Of a stretch of 64,000 bases of DNA, positions 57,054 to 64,000 are shown in pieces (the stretch's first letter is position 1; each line of letters starts with the position of its first letter). The translations under genes and the position numbers were made by a program. Origin of the DNA: Prevotella sp. UBA2746 (GTDB lineage: Bacteria; Bacteroidota; Bacteroidia; Bacteroidales; Bacteroidaceae); the NCBI GenBank assembly GCA_002353555.1, contig DEJO01000032.1, positions 1 to 64,000 on the forward strand, read 5' to 3'. The notes beneath the pieces were generated by a model. That model had not been told where the DNA came from. It ran no database searches and worked only from the letters and a program-made list of their open reading frames with translations.

Positions 57054-58064
57054 ATGACGAGTTATACAGCACAAGATTTTAAAAAGGGACAACCGCGTTG
57101 GTGCCCAGGGTGTGGCGACCACTTCTTCCTGGCAAACTTGCACAAGGCAATGGCAGAAATCGGGGTGGCACCTGAGCATATAGCTGTCATCAGCGGCATC
57201 GGCTGCTCCAGTCGTCTGCCACACTATATGGCTACCTATGGCATGAACACTATCCATGGACGGGCTGCTGCTATTGCCACCGGTGCAAAGGTTGCCAATC
57301 CTGACCTGACGGTTTGGCAGGTCTCCGGCGACGGAGACGGTCTTGCCATCGGCGGCAACCACTTCATCCACGCTAACCGACGCAATATCGACCTGAACAT
57401 GATATTGCTGAACAACCGCATCTATGGTCTGACAAAAGGGCAATACAGTCCGACATCACCACGAGGCTTTGTCTCGAAGTCCAGCCCCTATGGTACGGTG
57501 GAAGACCCCTTCCGCCCCGCCGAGCTTTGTTTCGGCGCCCGTGGCCACTTCTTTGCCCGTTGTGTGGCTACCGACACCAAAGGTTCCATCGAGGTCTTGA
57601 AGGCTGCCTACGAACATAAAGGAGCTTCCGTGACGGAGGTGTTACAGAACTGCGTCATCTTCAACGACCATTGTCACGACATCGTCTATAACAATGAGGG
57701 GCGCAAGAAGAACGCCATCTACGTGCGCCACGGCGAGAAACTTGTCTTTGGAGAAAACAACCAGTTCGGACTGGTACAGCAGGGATTCGGACTGAAGGTT
57801 GTTGAAATAGGCAAAGACGGCTACACCCTTGACGATGTTCTGGTACATGACGCTCATTGCGAAGACAACACTTTGCAACTGAAACTCGCCATGATGACTC
57901 CCGAAGAAGGATACCCCATTGCCCTCGGTGTCATCCGTGATGTCGAAGCACCCACATACAACGATGCCGTACATGCACAGTTGAAGGAGGTGTCGGCACA
58001 AAAGAAATACCACAACTTCGAAGAACTGTTGGAGACCAACGACATCTGGGAAGTGAAAGGTTGA
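57054..58064 (+). CDS. korB: 2-oxoacid:ferredoxin oxidoreductase, beta subunit
   Basis: A 336-residue thiamine-diphosphate-binding subunit. RWCPGCGDHFF near the start carries cluster-ligand cysteines, and the TPP motif is visible as GDGDGLAIGGNHFIHANRRN with NNRIYGLTKGQYSPTS after it. With KorA it forms the active enzyme; the length and lack of delta/gamma separate genes fit the two-subunit Bacteroidales form. Substrate is probably 2-oxoglutarate. Confidence 0.94.
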   Translation: MTSYTAQDFKKGQPRWCPGCGDHFFLANLHKAMAEIGVAPEHIAVISGIGCSSRLPHYMATYGMNTIHGRAAAIATGAKVANPDLTVWQVSGDGDGLAIGGNHFIHANRRNIDLNMILLNNRIYGLTKGQYSPTSPRGFVSKSSPYGTVEDPFRPAELCFGARGHFFARCVATDTKGSIEVLKAAYEHKGASVTEVLQNCVIFNDHCHDIVYNNEGRKKNAIYVRHGEKLVFGENNQFGLVQQGFGLKVVEIGKDGYTLDDVLVHDAHCEDNTLQLKLAMMTPEEGYPIALGVIRDVEAPTYNDAVHAQLKEVSAQKKYHNFEELLETNDIWEVKG

Positions 58065-58075
58065 AGACCGTCCCC

Positions 58076-58142
58076 ATCACTAAAGGCGGGGGGGTGAATA
58101 TCACAAAAGGATGAAGCCCCTCCCCAAAGCACGGGGAGGGTT
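58076..58142 (+). repeat. G-run and CCCTCCCC/GGGGAGGG hairpin
   Basis: A GGGGGGG run and then CCCCTCCCCAAAGCACGGGG with its continuing stem, after korB. Probable terminator or interspersed repeat, like those at 41176 and 42632. Confidence 0.6.
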
Positions 58143-58174
58143 TCGCCATGGGATGAAAAGATACAGTATACAGT

Positions 58175-58549
58175 ATGCAAGGATATCAGGTAAAGAACTA
58201 TGGGCAGCCAGTGAAGCGATACTGCCAGACCATGGACTTGCGCGACAATCCCGAACTGATGGCACAATATCGCAAACGGCACAGCGAGGGTGAGGCGTGG
58301 CAGGAAATCATCGACGGCATACGAGCGGTAGGTATTCTCGAAATGGAAATCTACATCCTCGGCACACGCCTCTTCATGATTGTGGAGACACCGTTAGACT
58401 TTGATTGGGACACCGCGATGGCGAAGCTCGCCACCCTGCCACGTCAGCAAGAGTGGGAAGAGTCGATGGCTGTGTTCCAACAATGCGCCAAGAGTGCCAC
58501 TTCCGATGAGAAATGGAAGATGATGGAACGTATGTTCCGGCTCTATTGA
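58175..58549 (+). CDS. L-rhamnose mutarotase family protein
   Basis: A 124-residue protein of the RhaM family that interconverts sugar anomers. Family features: VKRYCQTMDLRDNPELMAQYRKRHSEG at the start (trimmed core YCQTMDLRDNP), GILEMEIYILGTRLFMIVE in the middle, and the ending EKWKMMERMFRLY with the conserved W. No rhamnose or fucose genes lie nearby, so the actual sugar is open. Confidence 0.85.
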   Translation: MQGYQVKNYGQPVKRYCQTMDLRDNPELMAQYRKRHSEGEAWQEIIDGIRAVGILEMEIYILGTRLFMIVETPLDFDWDTAMAKLATLPRQQEWEESMAVFQQCAKSATSDEKWKMMERMFRLY

Positions 58550-58647
58550 CACTCGTCTTAACGCTCTTTGTTTAGAAAGAAGGGGCAAAAAGAGTGTAAG
58601 TGCGCATTCAGTTGGCACGATAATGAATTGAATTGAGAATTATTTGT

Positions 58648-58655
58648 TACCTTTG
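58648..58655 (+). promoter_or_regulatory. metG promoter -7 element
   Basis: TACCTTTG, 28 nt before the metG ATG at 58684. Confidence 0.55.
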
Positions 58656-58683
58656 CACGCGAAAAAGAATAAATCATCTATAC

Positions 58684-60747
58684 ATGGAACAGAAAAAGTA
58701 TAAGCGTACCACCGTGACGTCGGCACTGCCATACGCCAACGGTGGTGTACATATCGGACACTTGGCTGGTGTCTATGTGCCTGCCGACATCTATGTCCGC
58801 TACCTGCGACTGAAGAAGGAAGATGTCATGTTTATCGGTGGAAGCGACGAGCATGGTGTGCCCATTACCATTCGTGCACGCAAGGAAGGCATCACGCCGC
58901 AGGATGTCGTCGACCGTTACCACAAGATGATCAAGGACTCTTTCAAGGAGTTCGGCATCTCGTTCGATGTCTATAGCCGTACCACCAGCGAAACCCACCA
59001 TAAGTTTGCGGCAGACTTTTTCCGCAAGCTCTATGACGAAGGCAAGCTGACCGAGGAGACGACGACGCAGCTCTATGACGAGGAGGCTCACCAGTTCCTT
59101 GCCGACCGTTATGTGACGGGCGAATGTCCCCACTGCCACAATGAGGGAGCTTACGGTGACCAGTGTGAGAAGTGCGGACGCGACCTCAGTCCTACGGAAC
59201 TCATTAACCCGAAATCGACCATCAGCGGCTCCACCCCCGTGCTGAAAGAGACCAAGAACTGGTATCTGCCGCTGAACGAATATCAGGAGTGGCTGAAGAA
59301 ATGGATATTGGAAGAGCACAAGGAATGGCGCCCCAATGTCTATGGACAGTGCAAGTCGTGGCTGGATATGGATCTGCAACCGCGTGCCATGACCCGCGAC
59401 CTCGACTGGGGCATCCCCGTTCCTGTTGAGGGTGCCGACGGCAAGGTGCTCTATGTTTGGTTCGATGCACCTATCGGCTACATCTCCAACACCAAGGAAC
59501 TGTGTGAGAAAGAACCTGAACGCTGGGGCAGCTGGCAACAGTGGTGGCAGGATGAAGACACGCGTCTCGTCCACTTCATCGGTAAGGACAATATCGTTTT
59601 CCACTGCATCATCTTCCCTGTCATGATGAAGGCACATGGTGGCTACATCATGCCCGACAACGTACCTGCCAACGAGTTCTTGAACCTGGAAGATGACAAG
59701 ATTTCCACTTCGCGCAACTGGGCGGTATGGTTGCACGAGTATCTGGTCGACATGCCGGGCAAGCAGGACGTGTTGCGCTATGTGCTCACCGCCAATGCAC
59801 CAGAAACCAAGGACAACAACTTCACTTGGAAAGACTTTCAGGAACGCAACAATTCGGAACTGGTAGCCATCTATGGCAACTTCGTGAACCGTGCCCTGCA
59901 GCTGACCAAGAAGTATTGGGGCGGTATCGTGCCTGCCTGTGGCGAGTTACAAGACGTAGACCGCGCAGCTCTCGACGAGTTCAAGGATGTGAAAGCAAAG
60001 GTAGAGGAGCTGCTCGACCAGTTCAAGTTCCGTGATGCACAGAAGGAAGCGATGAACCTCGCACGCATCGGCAACAGATACATCACCGAATGTGAGCCGT
60101 GGAAAGTATGGAAGACCGACCCGAAACGTTGTGAGACCATCTTGAACATCTGCTTGCAGCTGACTGCCAACCTCGCCATAGCCTTTGAACCGTTCCTGCC
60201 TTTCAGCTCTGCCAAGTTGCGCACCATGCTGAACATGGAGTCGTTCGACTGGAACCAGCTGGGCAGCACCGAGCTTCTGAAGCCTGGTCACCAGCTCAAC
60301 GAGCCGTCGCTGCTCTTTGAGAAGATTGAGGATGAGGTCATCCAGAAGCAACTCGACAAGTTGGAGGCAACGAAGAAAGCTAACGAGGCGGCAGAATACA
60401 AGGCTGCTCCCGTGAAAGATACCGTCTCCTTCGAAGACTTTGAGAAACTTGACATTCGTGTAGGACATGTCAAACACTGTGAGAAGGTGAAGAAGTCGAA
60501 GAAGCTGTTGCAGTTCACCATTGATGACGGCAGCGGTAACGAGCGCACTATCCTCAGTGGCATCGCTGCCTATTACGAGCCGGAACAGCTCATTGGCAAG
60601 GATGTGCTCTTCGTTGCCAACTTTGCTCCGCGCAAGATGATGGGCATAGAGAGTCAGGGCATGATACTCTCTGCCGTAGACGCTGACGGTAGTCTGCGTG
60701 TGACCACTACCCTGCAAGAGGTGAAGCCAGGCTCACAAGTAGGCTGA
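58684..60747 (+). CDS. metG: Methionine--tRNA ligase
   Basis: A 687-residue class I synthetase. The HIGH motif lies in [18 protein letters not shown], a zinc knuckle in [21 protein letters not shown] (cysteines paired CxxC), and the KMSKS equivalent is [11 protein letters not shown]. The C-terminal OB-fold tRNA-binding domain (from [25 protein letters not shown] to the end) is present. The ATG at 58684 ([20 protein letters not shown]) is used. A GCTGGC-ATCA-GCCAGC hairpin follows the stop. Confidence 0.97.
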   Translation: MEQKKYKRTTVTSALPYANGGVHIGHLAGVYVPADIYVRYLRLKKEDVMFIGGSDEHGVPITIRARKEGITPQDVVDRYHKMIKDSFKEFGISFDVYSRTTSETHHKFAADFFRKLYDEGKLTEETTTQLYDEEAHQFLADRYVTGECPHCHNEGAYGDQCEKCGRDLSPTELINPKSTISGSTPVLKETKNWYLPLNEYQEWLKKWILEEHKEWRPNVYGQCKSWLDMDLQPRAMTRDLDWGIPVPVEGADGKVLYVWFDAPIGYISNTKELCEKEPERWGSWQQWWQDEDTRLVHFIGKDNIVFHCIIFPVMMKAHGGYIMPDNVPANEFLNLEDDKISTSRNWAVWLHEYLVDMPGKQDVLRYVLTANAPETKDNNFTWKDFQERNNSELVAIYGNFVNRALQLTKKYWGGIVPACGELQDVDRAALDEFKDVKAKVEELLDQFKFRDAQKEAMNLARIGNRYITECEPWKVWKTDPKRCETILNICLQLTANLAIAFEPFLPFSSAKLRTMLNMESFDWNQLGSTELLKPGHQLNEPSLLFEKIEDEVIQKQLDKLEATKKANEAAEYKAAPVKDTVSFEDFEKLDIRVGHVKHCEKVKKSKKLLQFTIDDGSGNERTILSGIAAYYEPEQLIGKDVLFVANFAPRKMMGIESQGMILSAVDADGSLRVTTTLQEVKPGSQVG

Positions 60748-60758
60748 CACCCCCCCTC

Positions 60759-60774
60759 GCTGGCATCAGCCAGC
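60759..60774 (+). terminator. Hairpin after metG
   Basis: GCTGGC, loop ATCA, GCCAGC, 12 nt after the metG stop and preceded by a C-run. No T-run follows, so termination efficiency is uncertain. Confidence 0.5.
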
Positions 60775-60803
60775 AATGACAAAGAGTACCCTAACAGGCA
60801 CAA

Positions 60804-61151
60804 ATGTATATAGGACACAAGAGAAACTGGGCTGCAAGACTGCTGTTGGCAGTATTCTTACCGATGCTTCTGCTATCGGTAACTCACCGCCATGAGTCTT
60901 CGCCAGTTGGAAATGCCAGTTGTGAGGAATGTGTTCAGCACGTTCCTCACGCTGGTCATCTGCTGCCCCACATCAATCATGTTTCGGATTGTGTGCTCTG
61001 CCAGTTCTTGCAGATCAGCTATGTGATTGCTACCGTAGCCTTTCTGCCGGTTATCCGCCACATTGTGCAATCCTTCTGCCAACCTGCTGTACTGCAGGTG
61101 AGCATCTGTATTGCACGCTTTTCTCCCCGCGCCCCGCCTTGTATTGCTTGA
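60804..61151 (+). CDS. Small Cys/His-rich membrane protein
   Basis: A 115-residue protein with an N-terminal hydrophobic segment (about 9-26) and a second helix (about 68-88). Between them lie clustered metal-ligand residues: H28, H30, C40, C43, H46, H49, H52, H56, H59, C63 and C66, the last in DCVLCQFLQ. It directly precedes the His-rich TonB receptor by 62 nt and is probably co-transcribed. It may sense or bind a metal such as zinc or copper; I do not recognise a named family. Confidence 0.6.
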   Translation: MYIGHKRNWAARLLLAVFLPMLLLSVTHRHESSPVGNASCEECVQHVPHAGHLLPHINHVSDCVLCQFLQISYVIATVAFLPVIRHIVQSFCQPAVLQVSICIARFSPRAPPCIA

Positions 61152-61213
61152 ATTTCTTTTCGGCATCTATGCCACCAACACTTTCAAGTAATCATTTTTA
61201 AACACAAAACAAC

Positions 61214-63448
61214 ATGAAGGTCAAGATATTCATGCTGTCAGCACTATGGTATTCCGCAGCGATGACGGCACAAACGGTGTCTGATTCCACAGATATCTTC
61301 TTCAAGCATCTCCAGATAGACCAGGTAGTAGTCACCGGACTGACGGGTGAGAGCAAGCTGCGCGACATGGCAGCACCTGTAAGTCTCGTCACCCACAACG
61401 ACCTGTTGTCACTTTCTTCCACCAACATCATCGATGCCATAGCCCGCCAGCCAGGTATGTCACAGATATCTACGGGCAGCGGCATCTCGAAACCTGTCAT
61501 CAGAGGACTCGGCTACAACCGTCTCATCGTCGTCAACGACGGTATCAGGCAGGAGGGACAACAGTGGGGAGACGAGCATGGTATAGAGATAGATGCGCAG
61601 GACATAGGCTCGGTAGAGATACAGAAAGGTCCTGCCAGTCTGATGTATGGCTCTGATGCGATGGCTGGTGTACTTATCTTCCACCATCCTCCATTCGCCC
61701 CGCTCAACGAGATGGAAGCAAATCTCAGTGCTGAATACCAAACCAACAACGGACTCTTCGGTTACTCCGTTAACGTTGGTGGTAACAAGGAAAACATAGT
61801 ATGGGACCTGAGGTACAGCGGTAAGCATGCCCATGCCTATAAGAACCCCGTCAACGGCTATGTGCCCAACTCACAGTTCCGCGAACAAGCCTTCTCTGCA
61901 CTCTTAGGCATCAACCGCAACTGGGGACACTCTCACCTGAAGTTCAGCTATTTCAACCTCGTACCGAGCATCATCGAAGGTGAAGGTCACGAACATGAAC
62001 ATGAAGGTGAGGAGGCGCACGAGGGAGAACATGAGCATGAAGAAGCGCACGGGCACCAGGCCATTGACAACGTCAAGACCTATGGCCACGGCTTGCCTTA
62101 TCAGCGGGTGAACCACTATAAGGTGGTTTGGGATAACAGTATCCGACTCGGCAACGGCAGCCTGAAAGCCATCGTCGGCTACCAGCAGAACCAGCGAAAG
62201 GAGTTTGAAGAGAGTGCCGATGAATACAGCCTCTACTTCCAACAGCATACCCTGAACTACGACATGCGCTATCAGATAGAGTTACCGAAGAACTGGAAGG
62301 TGGCAACTGGTATCAACGGCATGTATCAGCGGTCGCTGAACAAGGGTGAAGAGTTTCTGATACCTGCCTACAACCTCTTCGACTTCGGCATCTTTGCCAC
62401 TGCCGACAAGCGCATCGGCAAGGTGCACCTCACCGGAGGAGTCAGACTGGACACCAGAAAACTCCATAGCGAGGCGCTGGCAGAAGGCGGCGAACTGCGC
62501 TTCAATGACTTCACCCGCCACTTCACGGGAGTTACAGGCAGTATCGGCGGTGTGTGGCATGTCACCGACCGCTTCAACCTGCGACTGAACTTGTCGCGCG
62601 GTTTCCGTGCGCCCAACATGAGCGAGTTAGGCTCCAACGGCATCCATCACGGCACCCACCGCTACGAAATCGGCAACAGAGACTTAGACCCGGAATTCAG
62701 CTGGCAGGCAGACCTCGGTGCCGACTTCTCGTCGGAGTACTTTTCAGCACAGGTGTCACTCTTTGCCAACCGCATCAGCAATTACATTTATGCACGCCGT
62801 ATCTCCGACGCTCAACTTTCAACACTCCGCCCGACCTTGGGTCACTTGCCGCTCGGCGACGAAAGGAGACGCTTGCCAGAGCAAGAAGACAAGAACCTTC
62901 ATACTTCATCCCTTGACACCTACCTCTTCGATGCCGGCGACGCCCGGTTGTTGGGGTTCGAGGCACAGGTAGACGTGCATCCCATCCACTGCCTGCACTT
63001 CTACAACACGTTCTCATACGTTGATGCCCGACAACTGCACCAACCTGCTGACAAGAAGTACCTGCCCATGACACCGGCACCACGGTGGCTATCTGACCTG
63101 AAGTACGAGATAACCCATAACGGGCGCATCTTCAACAATACCTATGTAGCCTTCGGCATAGACTGTAACCTGAAACAGAGCCATGTCTACCTTGCCGACG
63201 GAACGGAAACACCCACACCTGCCTATACCTTGCTCCATCTGTCGGCAGGAACCGACATTATGATTGGTGGAAAGCGCAGGTTTTCCCTCTACCTGAATGC
63301 CGACAACCTGACCAACAAAGCCTATCAAAACCATTTGAGCCGCCTGAAATATGTGGAACTGGACAACGGCACCCAGCACAACAGCGTCTACAACATGGGC
63401 AGGAACATCACCCTGAAACTGGTCATTCCCCTCTCGTGGGAACTGTAG
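61214..63448 (+). CDS. TonB-dependent receptor with His-rich loop, ZnuD-like
   Basis: A 744-residue outer-membrane receptor. The plug starts near QVVVTGLTGESKLRDMAAPVSL with IDAIARQPGMSQISTG and GPASLMYGSDAMAGV; the barrel ends with the C-terminal strand LVIPLSWEL. Residues about 256-285 form a loop dominated by His, Glu and Gly (repeated HEHEGE words), as in zinc receptors of the ZnuD type. Zinc, or possibly copper or nickel, is the expected cargo. A cytoplasmic ABC importer is not in the window. Confidence 0.88.
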   Translation: MKVKIFMLSALWYSAAMTAQTVSDSTDIFFKHLQIDQVVVTGLTGESKLRDMAAPVSLVTHNDLLSLSSTNIIDAIARQPGMSQISTGSGISKPVIRGLGYNRLIVVNDGIRQEGQQWGDEHGIEIDAQDIGSVEIQKGPASLMYGSDAMAGVLIFHHPPFAPLNEMEANLSAEYQTNNGLFGYSVNVGGNKENIVWDLRYSGKHAHAYKNPVNGYVPNSQFREQAFSALLGINRNWGHSHLKFSYFNLVPSIIEGEGHEHEHEGEEAHEGEHEHEEAHGHQAIDNVKTYGHGLPYQRVNHYKVVWDNSIRLGNGSLKAIVGYQQNQRKEFEESADEYSLYFQQHTLNYDMRYQIELPKNWKVATGINGMYQRSLNKGEEFLIPAYNLFDFGIFATADKRIGKVHLTGGVRLDTRKLHSEALAEGGELRFNDFTRHFTGVTGSIGGVWHVTDRFNLRLNLSRGFRAPNMSELGSNGIHHGTHRYEIGNRDLDPEFSWQADLGADFSSEYFSAQVSLFANRISNYIYARRISDAQLSTLRPTLGHLPLGDERRRLPEQEDKNLHTSSLDTYLFDAGDARLLGFEAQVDVHPIHCLHFYNTFSYVDARQLHQPADKKYLPMTPAPRWLSDLKYEITHNGRIFNNTYVAFGIDCNLKQSHVYLADGTETPTPAYTLLHLSAGTDIMIGGKRRFSLYLNADNLTNKAYQNHLSRLKYVELDNGTQHNSVYNMGRNITLKLVIPLSWEL

Positions 63449-63498
63449 AAAGGAAAGAGCGTCAATTCCATTAGGTTGATTGAGAAGCCTTTTCGTTC

Positions 63499-63538
63499 GA
63501 CAAAGCAAAAGAAAAACGAGTTTTTCTTTTGCTTTGTC
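63499..63538. repeat. 19-bp perfect inverted repeat overlapping the FKBP promoter
   Basis: GACAAAGCAAAAGAAAAAC (63499-63517), 2 nt, and its exact reverse complement (63520-63538). The right arm holds the TTTG of the next promoter. It may also end the receptor transcript. Confidence 0.85.
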
Positions 63539-63558
63539 CTCGCTTAATCGTACCTTTG
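63528..63558 (+). promoter_or_regulatory. FKBP gene promoter
   Basis: TTTG (63528-63531), 19 nt, TACCTTTG (63551-63558), 33 nt before the ATG at 63592. Confidence 0.75.
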
Positions 63559-63591
63559 TCCCCGTTTTTAATCATAAAGAGAAAGAAAAGA

Positions 63592-64000
63592 ATGGATAAA
63601 GTAAGTTATGCTCTTGGCATCGGAATCGGTCGCCAGTTGGCACAGATGGGTGCCGAAGAGTTGAATATCGACGATTTTGCACAGGCCATCAAGGACGTGA
63701 TTGCCGGTACCAAACTGCAAGTATCAGACTCCGAAGCACAGACCATCGTACAGGAGTTCTTCGCCAACCAAGAGAAGAAACAGCGTGCCGCTGCTGCCGA
63801 GAAACACAAGGAAGCCAAGGCAGCCGGTGAGCAGTACCTCGCCGAAAACGCCAAGAAGGAAGGTGTCGTCACCACTGCAACGGGTCTTCAGTATATGGTG
63901 CTGAAAGAAGGCAACGGCAAACAGCCGAAAGCTACCGACAAGGTGCGCTGTCACTACGAAGGTATGCTCATCGACGGAACCCTCTTCGACAGCAGCATCC
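63592..64000 (+). CDS. FKBP-type peptidyl-prolyl cis-trans isomerase (3' truncated by window)
   Basis: The first 136 codons of an FKBP-type isomerase; the frame is open at the window end. A helical N-terminal FKBP_N-type domain (MDKVSYALGIGIGRQLAQMG onward, about 1-95, with a Lys/Ala-rich coiled segment) is followed by the start of the FKBP domain (TGLQYMVLKEGNGKQPKATD, VRCHYEGMLIDGTLFDSS). It speeds proline isomerisation in protein folding. No signal peptide is visible at this start, so it may be cytoplasmic. Confidence 0.92.
   Translation, partial: MDKVSYALGIGIGRQLAQMGAEELNIDDFAQAIKDVIAGTKLQVSDSEAQTIVQEFFANQEKKQRAAAAEKHKEAKAAGEQYLAENAKKEGVVTTATGLQYMVLKEGNGKQPKATDKVRCHYEGMLIDGTLFDSSI

Overview
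The window looks like chromosomal DNA from a Bacteroidales bacterium, most likely Prevotella or a close relative. Most transcription units start behind the Bacteroidetes promoter pattern TTTG-N19/20-TAnnTTTG. Gene content agrees: outer-membrane beta-barrel family proteins, a TonB-dependent receptor, DUF4294, a TGS-fused nucleoside kinase, a KorAB-type oxidoreductase, a Bacteroidales-type ArgE homologue, and a surface protein ending in a Prevotella-like C-terminal tail. I see no rRNA, phage, insertion sequence or CRISPR array; one tRNA-Pro(CGG) is present.

Layout. 1-8.1 kb: housekeeping genes mostly on the plus strand (argS end, RNase H, prmC-recX-comF, pyrE, argH), with ribD on the minus strand, a secreted 17-residue-repeat protein and a lipoprotein with a Rieske-like Cys4 C-terminus. 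8.1-14.6 kb: DUF4294, a cytidylate-kinase-like protein, a helix-hairpin-helix/beta-barrel protein and a glycan block (glycosyltransferase, GtrA flippase, RffA aminotransferase). 14.6-15.1 kb: a gene-free stretch with a 22-bp-period palindrome array, a probable small RNA and a bidirectional terminator. 15.1-23.4 kb: a KdgK-type kinase, the pta-ackA acetate operon split by a four-helix-bundle gene, a small AraC-type regulator, folP-cdaA, murF and the tRNA. 23.5-34.4 kb: a large AAA+ ATPase with a long leader, an outer-membrane beta-barrel protein carrying intergenic-type repeats in frame, and a 1722-residue repetitive surface protein. 34.5-42.7 kb: an M20 deacylase, acyl-CoA synthetase, prfB, a 47-residue membrane protein, a CYTH enzyme, VanZ and two tandem sodium:solute symporters. 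42.7-50.9 kb: an HhH protein, an AraC regulator and a divergent TolC-HlyD-ABC-permease-permease export operon. 50.9-51.36 kb: a second 22-bp-period palindrome array between two similar hairpins. 51.4-64 kb: Na/Pi cotransporter, nucleoside kinase, korAB, a rhamnose-mutarotase-like protein, metG, a Cys/His-rich membrane protein with a ZnuD-like receptor, and the start of an FKBP isomerase.

How the genes work together. pta, ackA and KorAB fit an anaerobic acetate-forming and 2-oxoacid-using metabolism. argS, argH and the M20 enzyme touch arginine supply and use. CdaA (cyclic di-AMP) and MurF concern the envelope. The AraC/TolC/HlyD/ABC block is a complete tripartite exporter with its likely regulator. 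The His-rich TonB receptor and the Cys/His-rich protein before it probably serve metal uptake.

The most unusual signals are not classical genes. There are two different palindrome arrays with the same exact 22-bp period, both between convergent genes. Five promoters place the start codon exactly 5 nt after the -7 element, suggesting leaderless mRNAs. Interspersed intergenic repeats appear inside open reading frames. Family assignments are from sequence reading only; no database search was run.
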